From contig CAKZYI010000843.1 in the NCBI GenBank assembly GCA_937884735.1, positions 1 to 8,030 of the forward strand: 8,030 nt of DNA, written 5' to 3'. Under the pieces are notes generated by a model, which was not told the origin of the DNA, made no database searches, and worked only from the letters and a program-made list of their open reading frames with translations. This DNA comes from an uncultured Pleurocapsa sp. (lineage in GTDB: Bacteria > Cyanobacteriota > Cyanobacteriia > Cyanobacteriales > Xenococcaceae). The position numbers were made by a program, and so were the translations under genes. Below, piece by piece: positions 1 through 5,708 of this stretch (positions are counted from its first letter, which is position 1; each line of letters begins with the position of its first letter).

Positions 1-1654
1 GTTGCTGTAGCTGCGTGATATAACCTGACTGTTCGAGAACATGATTTAAAACATCTCCTGCGGTTAATGTTTCTAGGTTGTCTTTCAATCCCTGAATCAT
101 ATTGGCAAACTCGGTCAAAGCTTTACCAGCCTTGCCACCTATAGTATTAACGGAGGTTTCATCATTAACAATCTCCCACAAAGGTACTCCTAGCTGCTGG
201 GCTGCATCCATCAATCTACCCATGGTTGTTTTACCAATACCACGACGGGGAGTATTAATAATCCTGAGAAGACTTACCGTATCTTCTGGATTGGCGATAA
301 TGCGAAGATAAGCCAGTGCATCTTTAACTTCTTTGCGATCGTAGAACTTTAGACCACCAACAATATTGTAGGGAATGTTGTTATGCAGCAGTAAATCTTC
401 AAATGGACGAGATTGGGCATTCGTGCGATAGAGAATAGAAAAGTCTTTCCAGCCAATTTCGGGGTTATTTTCCTCGATCTTCTTCATCTGATTAACGACA
501 AATCGCGCTTCTTCTTGTTCTTCGTCAGCTTTATAGAGATAGATTTGTTCCCCTACTCCTCTAGTGGCTTTGAGGACTTTATCAATCCTCTGGCTATTGT
601 GAGAAATTAAATGATTAGCTGCCTGCAAGATATTCTCGCGGGAACGATAATTCTCCTCCAGCTTGATCATGGTGCGAGTATCTTCATCAGGTAAACCATC
701 ACCAAAATCTTTCTGGAAATCTAGCAGAATTGTATAGTCAGCCAAACGGAAAGAATAGATCGATTGATCCGCATCTCCAACAACAAAAAGCGATCGCCTA
801 TTCCAATTCCAATCATTTTTATTAGTCTCTCCGTTCGTTGCTAATAACCTAATCAAATCATATTGAATGCGGTTGGTATCCTGATACTCATCCACCAAGA
901 TATGTTGAAACTGAGTATGCCAATAGCCCAAAATAGATTCGTTCTGTTGAAATAATTTTACGGGAATCCAAATCAAGTCATCAAAATCTAAAGCATTATT
1001 GGCAGCTAATCGAGATTGATATTGGTCGTAAATCTCTGCAATAACTCTTCCGCGATAGCCAGGCTCTTGTTTAGCATAAGCTTCGGGAGTTAAGACTTGG
1101 TTTTTAGCATTACTTACTGCATAACGAATTTTACGCGGGTCAAACTTTTTATTATCTAAATTAAGCTCTTTGGTAACAATATTTTTAAATAAACTCTGGA
1201 CATCCGATTCATCAAAGATGGAGAAATTACGCTTCCAAGTACGCCCTCGTTCATCCTTGTATTTATTAATATCGAAGCGCAATAGTTTAGCAAACAAACT
1301 ATGAAAAGTACCAATCCACAGCTTTTTAGTCGTTCTTTTATATACTTTAGACTTCAACGCTTTCTGTTCGTATTCGTTTAAAAATTCAAACCTTTGATTG
1401 TGCTGTTCTAAAGCTAATTCCGTGGCGAAAATATACTCAATCCTTTCCCGCATCTCGCGAGCAGCTTTATTAGTGAAGGTAACTGCTAGAATATTTTCTG
1501 GATTTACTTTGCGATCGCGAATCAAATTAGCAATACGATAGGTTAACGCCCTAGTTTTCCCCGATCCTGCCCCTGCTACAACTAACATTGGACCACAATA
1601 ATGTTCTACAGCAAGACGTTGGGAAGGATTGAGATGGCTTAGAAAATCAGTCAT
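1..1654 (-). CDS. pcrA: UvrD/PcrA-type superfamily 1 DNA helicase, C-terminus cut off by window edge
   Basis: This is an ATP-driven 3'-5' DNA helicase of superfamily 1, used in nucleotide excision repair, clearing of recombinase filaments and replication support in the cytoplasm. Seen: one uninterrupted frame of 551 codons running off the left edge. The Q motif is at residues 9-13 (NPSQR) and Walker A at 27-34 (AGAGSGKT). Motif Ia follows (VTFTNKAAREM), then motif II at 254-260 (VDEYQDT, with D255-E256), motif III from 293 (GDADQSIYSFR) and motif IV at 332-338 (LEENYRS). The 2A-domain sequence NTPRRGIGKTT comes near the end of the visible part. Motifs V and VI should lie in the missing part; family members are usually about 730-790 residues, so roughly 200 or more are absent. 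The ATG at 1654 gives the normal family N-terminus (MTDFLSHLNPSQR). No purine-rich ribosome site precedes it; a heptamer repeat array sits there instead. Naming it pcrA rather than uvrD or rep is inference from overall similarity. Confidence 0.95.
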   Translation of the reverse strand, partial: MTDFLSHLNPSQRLAVEHYCGPMLVVAGAGSGKTRALTYRIANLIRDRKVNPENILAVTFTNKAAREMRERIEYIFATELALEQHNQRFEFLNEYEQKALKSKVYKRTTKKLWIGTFHSLFAKLLRFDINKYKDERGRTWKRNFSIFDESDVQSLFKNIVTKELNLDNKKFDPRKIRYAVSNAKNQVLTPEAYAKQEPGYRGRVIAEIYDQYQSRLAANNALDFDDLIWIPVKLFQQNESILGYWHTQFQHILVDEYQDTNRIQYDLIRLLATNGETNKNDWNWNRRSLFVVGDADQSIYSFRLADYTILLDFQKDFGDGLPDEDTRTMIKLEENYRSRENILQAANHLISHNSQRIDKVLKATRGVGEQIYLYKADEEQEEARFVVNQMKKIEENNPEIGWKDFSILYRTNAQSRPFEDLLLHNNIPYNIVGGLKFYDRKEVKDALAYLRIIANPEDTVSLLRIINTPRRGIGKTTMGRLMDAAQQLGVPLWEIVNDETSVNTIGGKAGKALTEFANMIQGLKDNLETLTAGDVLNHVLEQSGYITQLQQ

Positions 1655-1659
1655 TTTGA

Positions 1660-1687
1660 AAGGATAAGGGATGAGGGATAAAGGATG
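1660..1687. repeat. Tandem heptamer array, 4 copies of ARGGATR
   Basis: Four back-to-back 7-base units read AAGGATA, AGGGATG, AGGGATA, AAGGATG on the plus strand, consensus A(A/G)GGAT(A/G). This matches the pattern of the short tandemly repeated repetitive (STRR) sequences known from cyanobacterial intergenic DNA. The array ends five bases before the helicase start codon, so in the helicase mRNA it appears as a pyrimidine-rich (TATCCCT-like) leader where a ribosome binding site would normally lie. Confidence 0.8.
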
Positions 1688-1787
1688 AAATAGTTGATTT
1701 TACCTACGATGTTTATGTTACCAACTATCACCCACCCGAATCTAGAAAGTATTTTATATGGCAGTACGTATTTGGGTTAGGACACTT

Positions 1788-1824
1788 GCTAATGGCTAAC
1801 GGCTAATGGTTAATTGCTAATTGC
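1788..1824. repeat. Tandem heptamer array, 5 copies of GCTAATK
   Basis: Five consecutive heptamers are seen: GCTAATG, GCTAACG, GCTAATG, GTTAATT, GCTAATT, followed by GC. The unit is a cyanobacterial STRR-type repeat. The same unit recurs in three copies at 5553-5573 upstream of another gene. The array lies in the divergent spacer between the helicase and the DUF3747 gene, and no coding frame uses it. Confidence 0.8.
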
Positions 1825-1946
1825 GAGACGAACTGAATAAAAATAGTTTTAGTTAAGAATGTTGTCATAAGTCAAATAAATACATATTTGAACATTTTGT
1901 AGAGATGTTTCAGCTTATACTCAGCGCGGTAACTTAACCAATGCCT

Positions 1947-1976
1947 TTGACAGCTAGCTTAAAGATTGGCTAAATA
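1947..1976 (+). promoter_or_regulatory. Candidate sigma-70 promoter for the DUF3747 gene
   Basis: A perfect -35 hexamer TTGACA (1947-1952) is followed after 18 bases by TAAATA (1971-1976), a mediocre -10. Transcription would start near 1983, giving a leader of about 85 bases before the ATG at 2070. An imperfect inverted repeat, ACGAAC (1977-1982) with GTTCGT (2009-2014), lies in that leader. An isolated -10-like TATACT (1916-1921) is an alternative without a well-spaced -35. The rest of the 1655-2069 spacer holds only the two heptamer arrays and AT-rich sequence. Confidence 0.35.
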
Positions 1977-2069
1977 ACGAACGGTAAAATTGCATAATTC
2001 AACAAACTGTTCGTAACTAATTAATGTAAGCAAAACACACAATCTCTTCTATCTCTACTCTTTAACACC

Positions 2070-2630
2070 ATGAAACTTTCTGCACTGTTAAAATTAACTT
2101 TCACTGCCAACATTATCGCGGCTTCTGCGATCGCTTTACCTGCTAATGCAGAAACATTTGAAGAAAAAGAAATTGCTCAAGATAGTATGATCGCGATTTC
2201 TGCACCCTATCGCAATGGTTATAACTTGGTGGTAATCGAACAAATACCAGGTAAAGATCCGTGCTGGGCAGAACAAGGTGCTACCCCCGTTGCAGTAGAG
2301 CCTTTATTAATGAATTTTGATTTTTCTGGTCATTGTCGTCGCGCAACAGATACCAATGGTTATTCTCTTAGAATAGGTGGCGAAGAAAAAGGTTCGGATT
2401 ATCTGCTAGAAATAGTCGAACAAAACAACGAATTAGTTTTGGTTGCTACTCATAGAGATCCTAATGAAGCACCAATTATTATTGGTAGCACTCATGGCAA
2501 AAGCGATAAATTCACGAAAATTTTTCTAAATTCTGGCTGGCGTTTCACCAAACGTTCTTATCAGGGAAAAGAACTATCTCATTTCTACTTTAGCGGAGGC
2601 ACTGGAGAAGTTAGTACTCAAACTAATTAA
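2070..2630 (+). CDS. Exported DUF3747 domain protein
   Basis: This 186-residue protein is predicted to be secreted or cell-envelope located. Residues 1-27 form a Sec signal peptide: a Lys-containing start, a hydrophobic core (IIAASAIALP) and a signal peptidase I site ANA|ET. The mature part from about residue 30 to 175 reads as the cyanobacterial DUF3747 family. Hallmarks are FEEKEIAQDSMIAISAPY, VIEQIPGKDPCW, the block PLLMNFDFSGHC with RRATDTNGYS, and GWRFTKRSYQGK with SHFYF. It has two cysteines in the mature chain, C65 and C89, which could pair in an oxidising compartment (inference). The biochemical role of the family is unknown; some members carry extra S-layer-homology-like regions, but none is seen here. 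The ATG at 2070 is required to keep the signal peptide, and no Shine-Dalgarno sequence precedes it. The methyltransferase gene starts 78 bases downstream on the same strand. Confidence 0.85.
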   Translation: MKLSALLKLTFTANIIAASAIALPANAETFEEKEIAQDSMIAISAPYRNGYNLVVIEQIPGKDPCWAEQGATPVAVEPLLMNFDFSGHCRRATDTNGYSLRIGGEEKGSDYLLEIVEQNNELVLVATHRDPNEAPIIIGSTHGKSDKFTKIFLNSGWRFTKRSYQGKELSHFYFSGGTGEVSTQTN

Positions 2631-2646
2631 CTCTTGTAATATCAAC

Positions 2647-2691
2647 TAAATCATATCATTGTTGTTAATTTTATGATGATGGTATGATTTA
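2647..2691. repeat. Inverted repeat, 13-bp stem, between the DUF3747 and methyltransferase genes
   Basis: The arm 2647-2659 (TAAATCATATCAT) pairs with 2679-2691 (ATGGTATGATTTA) over 13 bp with one G-U wobble, around a 19-base loop. The stem is AT-rich and no T-tract follows the right arm, so it is a poor intrinsic terminator. It could be a weak transcript end for the upstream gene, an operator, or a leader hairpin for the methyltransferase, whose start lies 18 bases downstream. Confidence 0.5.
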
Positions 2692-2708
2692 TCGTTCATA
2701 AATTTGTT

Positions 2709-3392
2709 ATGGTTATGAAACTAGATAAGGTTGTACCCTTTGGTCTAAAGCTTGATGAATATATTAAGATGATCGATCATTCTCCTAAGGATCTGCAAAA
2801 GCATATTTTAGGAGTAGGAGATGGTCCTGCTAGCTTTAACGCCGAAGGTACTGCCAAAGGGTATGACATTACTTCTATCGATCCTGTTTATCAGTTTGAC
2901 TGTGCGGGGATAAAACAAAGATTCGATGCAGTGGTAGACAATATTATCAATCAGATAATTGCTACTCCTGATAGCTGGGTGTGGAGTTATCATCAAAACC
3001 CACAAGATTTAAAAGCCAGAAGAGTCAAAGCTTTAAAAACGTTTTTACAAGATTATCAACAGAGTAAACAAACAGGTAGATATCAAACTCAAGAACTACC
3101 CAACTTGGATTTTGCCGACCAAACCTTTGATTTGGCGTTGTGTTCTCATTTTTTATTTCTATACTCCGAACAGCTCGACGAAGATTTTCATTTGGCTGCT
3201 ATCCAAGAAATGTTGCGAGTTAGCAAGGAGGTACGAATATTTCCTCTATTGACTCTAAGGCAAAAAACTTCACCTTATGTAGAAAAAGCGATCGCAAAAT
3301 TTGGTAGATTGGGATACTCAACTTCTATTGTGAAAGTTCCTTATGAATTCCAACCAGGGGCTAATAAAATGCTGGCGATCAAACATCAATAG
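2709..3392 (+). CDS. Small class I SAM-dependent methyltransferase
   Basis: This 227-residue cytoplasmic protein has the Rossmann-type methyltransferase signature but an unknown substrate. Motif I is at about residues 33-42 (ILGVGDGPAS), the glycine-rich loop that binds S-adenosylmethionine. It is followed by a beta-strand ending in an acidic residue (ITSIDPVY, D58), which in this fold contacts the ribose hydroxyls. Residues 130-160 (LDFADQTFDLALCSHFLFLY) match the post-motif II and motif IV region of class I enzymes, and EMLRVSKEVRIFPL matches the usual 'EMLRVLKPGG' helix-strand step. The usual glycine of that last turn is replaced by KEVRIF. A helical insert (about 75-125), rich in Lys and Gln, separates motif II from motif IV. 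The start could be ATG 2709 (MVMKLD) or ATG 2715 (MKLD); no ribosome site decides it. It may share a transcript with the DUF3747 gene, but no functional link is evident. Confidence 0.8.
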   Translation: MVMKLDKVVPFGLKLDEYIKMIDHSPKDLQKHILGVGDGPASFNAEGTAKGYDITSIDPVYQFDCAGIKQRFDAVVDNIINQIIATPDSWVWSYHQNPQDLKARRVKALKTFLQDYQQSKQTGRYQTQELPNLDFADQTFDLALCSHFLFLYSEQLDEDFHLAAIQEMLRVSKEVRIFPLLTLRQKTSPYVEKAIAKFGRLGYSTSIVKVPYEFQPGANKMLAIKHQ

Positions 3393-3409
3393 ATACACCT
3401 GTAAATAAA

Positions 3410-3443
3410 AGCCTATGAATACAAAGCCTCATAGCTATTTTTT
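3410..3443 (+). terminator. Probable intrinsic terminator of the methyltransferase gene
   Basis: The arm 3410-3418 (AGCCTATGA) pairs with 3429-3436 (TCATAGCT), giving 8 bp with one bulged C and a 10-base loop. The right arm is followed by ATTTTTT (3437-3443). It begins 18 bases after the methyltransferase stop codon and would separate that gene from the SRP RNA gene. Confidence 0.55.
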
Positions 3444-3473
3444 CAAGATTATTAAGTAACTTTTAGAGATATA

Positions 3474-3482
3474 TGTTATTCT
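3474..3482 (+). promoter_or_regulatory. Extended -10 promoter element of the SRP RNA gene
   Basis: TGTTATTCT (3474-3482) fits the extended -10 pattern TGn plus a TATAAT-like hexamer (TATTCT). It ends seven bases before the predicted RNA 5' end at 3490, the expected distance. No good -35 box is seen about 17 bases further upstream, which is tolerated when an extended -10 is present. Confidence 0.5.
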
Positions 3483-3489
3483 AGTTAGT

Positions 3490-3583
3490 GATTCGGACTC
3501 ATGCGGTATTAACGCCCAAATCTTGTCAGGACCTGACGGTAGCAGCAATACGGGATGCTTAACACAGGCGTGATATCCGAATC
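3490..3583 (+). ncRNA. ffs: Signal recognition particle RNA, small bacterial (4.5S) type
   Basis: This is the RNA scaffold that binds Ffh and directs ribosomes making membrane or exported proteins to the FtsY receptor. The diagnostic apical domain is present at 3525-3546: GTCAGGACC, tetraloop TGAC, GGTAGCAGC. That matches the bacterial SRP core (GTCAGG-N-CC, tetraloop, GG-N-AGCAGC) that carries the Ffh-binding symmetric and asymmetric loops. The tetraloop UGAC is of the URRC class instead of the more common GGAA/GNRA form. The flanks fold into one long hairpin. The terminal stem is GATTCGGA (3490-3497) with TCCGAATC (3576-3583), 8 bp perfect. Next are TCATGC (3499-3504) with GCGTGA (3568-3573), CCC (3515-3517) with GGG (3552-3554), and TTGT with GCAA next to the core. 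The length of about 94 bases fits the small bacterial form. Ends are inferred from the terminal stem and may differ by a few bases. Confidence 0.92.
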
Positions 3584-3961
3584 ATCTAATATTGGTATCA
3601 TTTTGCAGAGTGACATACTATTTGTACTTGAAAGCAACTATGGTCAAGACTAAATTGTTGTTAAGTTAGACTGATGTAGCTGAAACGGTAGTAACAGGTT
3701 GCACCCACCTTAATAGCAGTAAAGAATTTGATTGCATCTATACATTAAATCTTTTTCTTACTGGATAAAGGTACAAGTGCTTTTGACTGAATATTGATTA
3801 AAATTATTTTTGAATTTAATTACAAAGATGATGTTGACGGTACAAATTAAAAGCGAGAATACGGTTTAAAAACGTTCCACATTTTGTTTGTTTCCCTATA
3901 AAATGTTTGGTAATAAATATTACAGCTTCTAATCGCTGAAGCTAGCGTATTAGAATTATTG
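3584..3961. other. Gene-free spacer with a possible structured RNA
   Basis: No convincing coding frame is present in these 378 bases. Between about 3597 and 3732 the plus strand can form a long, irregular hairpin by nested short stems: ATCA (3597-3600) with TGAT (3729-3732), CTATT (3618-3622) with AATAG (3712-3716), GCAAC (3634-3638) with GTTGC (3698-3702), and TGTTA (3659-3663) with TAACA (3692-3696). A TCTAAT (3585-3590) could serve as its -10, and a run CTTTTTCTT lies downstream (about 3752-3760). The string GCACCCACCTTAA (3701-3713) recalls the 3' half of some 6S RNAs. The resemblance is weak and each stem is short, so this may be no more than a leader region of the next gene. Confidence 0.25.
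3783..3810 (+). promoter_or_regulatory. Candidate promoter for the HTH/AAA-like gene
   Basis: TTGACT (3783-3788) and TATTTT (3805-3810) are separated by 16 bases, matching 5/6 and 4/6 of the sigma-70 hexamers. The leader to the ATG at 3962 would be about 145 bases. A second -35-like TTGACG (3834-3839) lacks a good partner. AT-rich sequence makes chance matches likely. Confidence 0.3.
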
Positions 3962-5326
3962 ATGAATTTAAACACAGAATTTACTTGGGAAAAAGCACAG
4001 CAAACTACAGAAAATTTGATTTTTAGCCATACAGGCAAATATCTTAGTGATATTGAGACTTTGATTCTAAAAGGTTCTTGGAATAATCAAACATATGAAG
4101 AAATTGCCGAAGCTGAAGGCTATGCTAGCAGTTATTTGAGCAGAGATGTTGGTAATAAGCTGTGGGGTAATCTTTCGACTGCTTTGGGAGAAAAAGTAGC
4201 TAAGAAAAACTTTAAAATAGCTTTGCAAAGAGCGTGGCAAAAGCAAATTCAAAATAGCGCGGTTCGGTATCAAGCTCAATTATCAAAGCCTTCCGTTACC
4301 GAAAACATCGCTTTTCCTGAAGGATCGATCGCTTTAAGCTCGTCTTTTTATATCGATCGCTTTCGAATCGAGTCTGTCTGCTACGAAACAGTAGTCAAGC
4401 CAGGATCTTTGATTCGGATTAAAGGTGCAAAGTGGATGGGAAAAACCTCTTTAGTTAACCGCATCCTCAAGCAAGGACGTGCTTCGCAGCAAAAAATAGT
4501 TTATCTAGATTTTGATAGTGTCGAACGTTCTATTGCCGAGAACTTGGATAAATTACTGCGCTGGATGTGTGTGATGGTTTCCCGTCAGTTGGGACTAGAA
4601 AACAAGGTCAAAGAATATTGGGATACAGATATTCTTGGCAGTAACGACAACTGTACGGTTTATTTTGAAGAATATATCCTAACAGAAACAACCGATGCAA
4701 TTGCCCTTGCTTTGGATAACATAGATAGACTATTTCCGTATGAGGGTGTAATTGAAGACTTTTTTGGGATGCTGCGGAGCTGGCATGAAAAAGGAAAAAC
4801 CAATAACTGTTGGTCGCAGCTAAAGTTAATACTATCCCATTCAACGGAAGTTTATATTCCTCTGGATATCAATCAATCTCCTTTTAATGCGGGAATACCA
4901 ATTTTGTTAGAAGAATTTGACGCTGAACGAGTAGAAGCTTTAGCTAACTTATATCAATTAAATTGGGGAAAGTCTGAGGTTGAGAGATTGATGGATTTGG
5001 TGGGAGGTCATCCTTATTTAGTTAGGTTGGCAATGTATCAAATCAAGATCAATAATCTTACCTTAGAGCAATTTTTGGCTCAAGCTACCCTAGAAATGGA
5101 AATCTACAGCGATCCCCTGCGTCGTTTGCTTAATACATTAAGACAATCGCCTACTCTGACTCAGGCATATGCCACAGTAGTCGAATCGGCAAAACCACTA
5201 GCCCTCGATTCATTGCAAATATATCAGCTACACAGTATTGGCTTGGTTAAACATCAACAAAATTTGGTGTCTCCTCGCTGCAAGCTGTATCGGGATTACT
5301 TCAATCGGGTTTTAAATGGAAGTTAG
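3962..5326 (+). CDS. HTH plus AAA-like (STAND-like) ATPase, possible conflict or signalling protein
   Basis: This 454-residue predicted cytoplasmic protein has two modules. Residues about 1-95 resemble the N-terminal HTH domain found on cyanobacterial vWA-MoxR-associated (VMAP) and related multidomain signalling proteins. A helix starts at FTWEKA, then DIETLILKGSWNNQTYEEIA and YLSRDVGNKLW lead to the recognition-like helix ending near W68. Residues about 125-440 form an AAA-like ATPase of the Pfam AAA_35 type. Walker A is G155-A-K-W-M-G-K161-T162, and Walker B is LALDNID with D252 and D255. The STAND-like GGHPYLVRLA segment (348-353 and on) precedes a helical, winged-helix-like C-terminus (about 380-445). 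The second acidic residue usually seen right after the Walker B Asp is replaced by N253, so hydrolysis may be slow (inference). No repeat, protease, nuclease or TIR effector is attached. A TTG at 3959 is directly in front; ATG 3962 is the better start. No Shine-Dalgarno sequence is seen. A second AAA_35 gene follows after a terminator. Confidence 0.8.
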   Translation: MNLNTEFTWEKAQQTTENLIFSHTGKYLSDIETLILKGSWNNQTYEEIAEAEGYASSYLSRDVGNKLWGNLSTALGEKVAKKNFKIALQRAWQKQIQNSAVRYQAQLSKPSVTENIAFPEGSIALSSSFYIDRFRIESVCYETVVKPGSLIRIKGAKWMGKTSLVNRILKQGRASQQKIVYLDFDSVERSIAENLDKLLRWMCVMVSRQLGLENKVKEYWDTDILGSNDNCTVYFEEYILTETTDAIALALDNIDRLFPYEGVIEDFFGMLRSWHEKGKTNNCWSQLKLILSHSTEVYIPLDINQSPFNAGIPILLEEFDAERVEALANLYQLNWGKSEVERLMDLVGGHPYLVRLAMYQIKINNLTLEQFLAQATLEMEIYSDPLRRLLNTLRQSPTLTQAYATVVESAKPLALDSLQIYQLHSIGLVKHQQNLVSPRCKLYRDYFNRVLNGS

Positions 5327-5382
5327 CAATCGATGACAAGTTGATATTTTATTTACTGAGCAATTAGAGATAAGCTTTGAAA

Positions 5383-5405
5383 AAATACCTGAAGAAATAC
5401 CTGAA
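5383..5405. repeat. Two-copy 12-base tandem repeat
   Basis: AAATACCTGAA occurs at 5383-5393 and again at 5395-5405, a period of 12 bases. It lies about 55 bases after the stop of the HTH/AAA-like gene in otherwise non-coding sequence. Chance slippage or a binding-site pair are both possible. Confidence 0.5.
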
Positions 5406-5499
5406 CTTTCCCCCTGTTACTTCGTTTAATTCTATCGGTAAAATATACAAATATTCAGCCAATTTGTAGAACTGAATTATCAGCCCAGCCAACAATAGG

Positions 5500-5540
5500 A
5501 AAACCCGAATTTATTTAAATTGATAGTTCGGGTTTTGCTG
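5500..5540 (+). terminator. Strong intrinsic terminator after the HTH/AAA-like gene
   Basis: AAAACCCGAA (5500-5509) and TTCGGGTTTT (5527-5536) form a perfect 10-bp stem around a 17-base loop, with the T-run built into the right arm. The A-run on the left arm means it could work in both directions. It lies about 175 bases after the stop codon at 5326 and separates the transcripts of the two AAA-like genes. Confidence 0.75.
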
Positions 5541-5552
5541 TTTAACTATATG

Positions 5553-5573
5553 GCTAATAGCTAATGGCTAATC
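5553..5573. repeat. Tandem heptamer array, 3 copies of GCTAATN
   Basis: GCTAATA, GCTAATG and GCTAATC follow one another. This is the same unit as the five-copy array at 1788-1824, so one STRR family has been seeded in two spacers of this window. It lies between the terminator and the promoter of the CHASE2 gene. Confidence 0.75.
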
Positions 5574-5599
5574 AAGACATACCTCACAAATCTGAGAAT

Positions 5600-5608
5600 T
5601 GCTATAAA
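5600..5608 (+). promoter_or_regulatory. Extended -10 promoter for the AAA-like/CHASE2 gene
   Basis: TGCTATAAA (5600-5608) matches an extended -10 (TGn plus TATAAA, 5/6 to consensus). Transcription would start near 5615 and leave a leader of about 95 bases before ATG 5709. No clear -35 is present. Together with the upstream terminator it suggests this gene is transcribed on its own. Confidence 0.45.
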
Positions 5609-5708
5609 TTATTCTGAGCGTTGCACGTTCCCCAGCTTATCCTTTAAGACGCGCCTTTGAAATTGAGAGCGCAATCCCTGTTTACTATTAACTAAGCAAA
5701 CATTGTTT

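Noticed and set aside
293..298. Motif III of the helicase reads GDADQS and not the textbook GDPDQS, suggesting a defective enzyme.
   Set aside because: The alanine form is, to my knowledge, common in cyanobacterial PcrA/UvrD proteins and the catalytic Asp and Gln are present. Numbers here are residue positions in the helicase.
102..610. Plus-strand open frames of 65-69 codons inside the helicase region.
   Set aside because: They are antisense shadows of a helicase frame whose motifs are all intact on the minus strand.
1788..1824. The heptamer arrays as a possible CRISPR remnant.
   Set aside because: Units of 7 bases without spacers do not fit the repeat-spacer layout, and no cas gene is nearby.
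3959..3961. TTG at 3959 as the start of the HTH/AAA-like gene.
   Set aside because: An ATG follows immediately at 3962 and the TTG would add only one residue.
3584..3961. A tRNA or protein gene in the spacer after the SRP RNA.
   Set aside because: No cloverleaf with a GTTCRA-type T-loop could be assembled, and frames are short and without a plausible start.
5377..5469. A 30-codon frame starting at TTG 5377 with the repeated pattern KKYLKKYLN.
   Set aside because: It needs a TTG start, has no ribosome site, and its repeat simply reflects the 12-base tandem duplication. There is no family resemblance.
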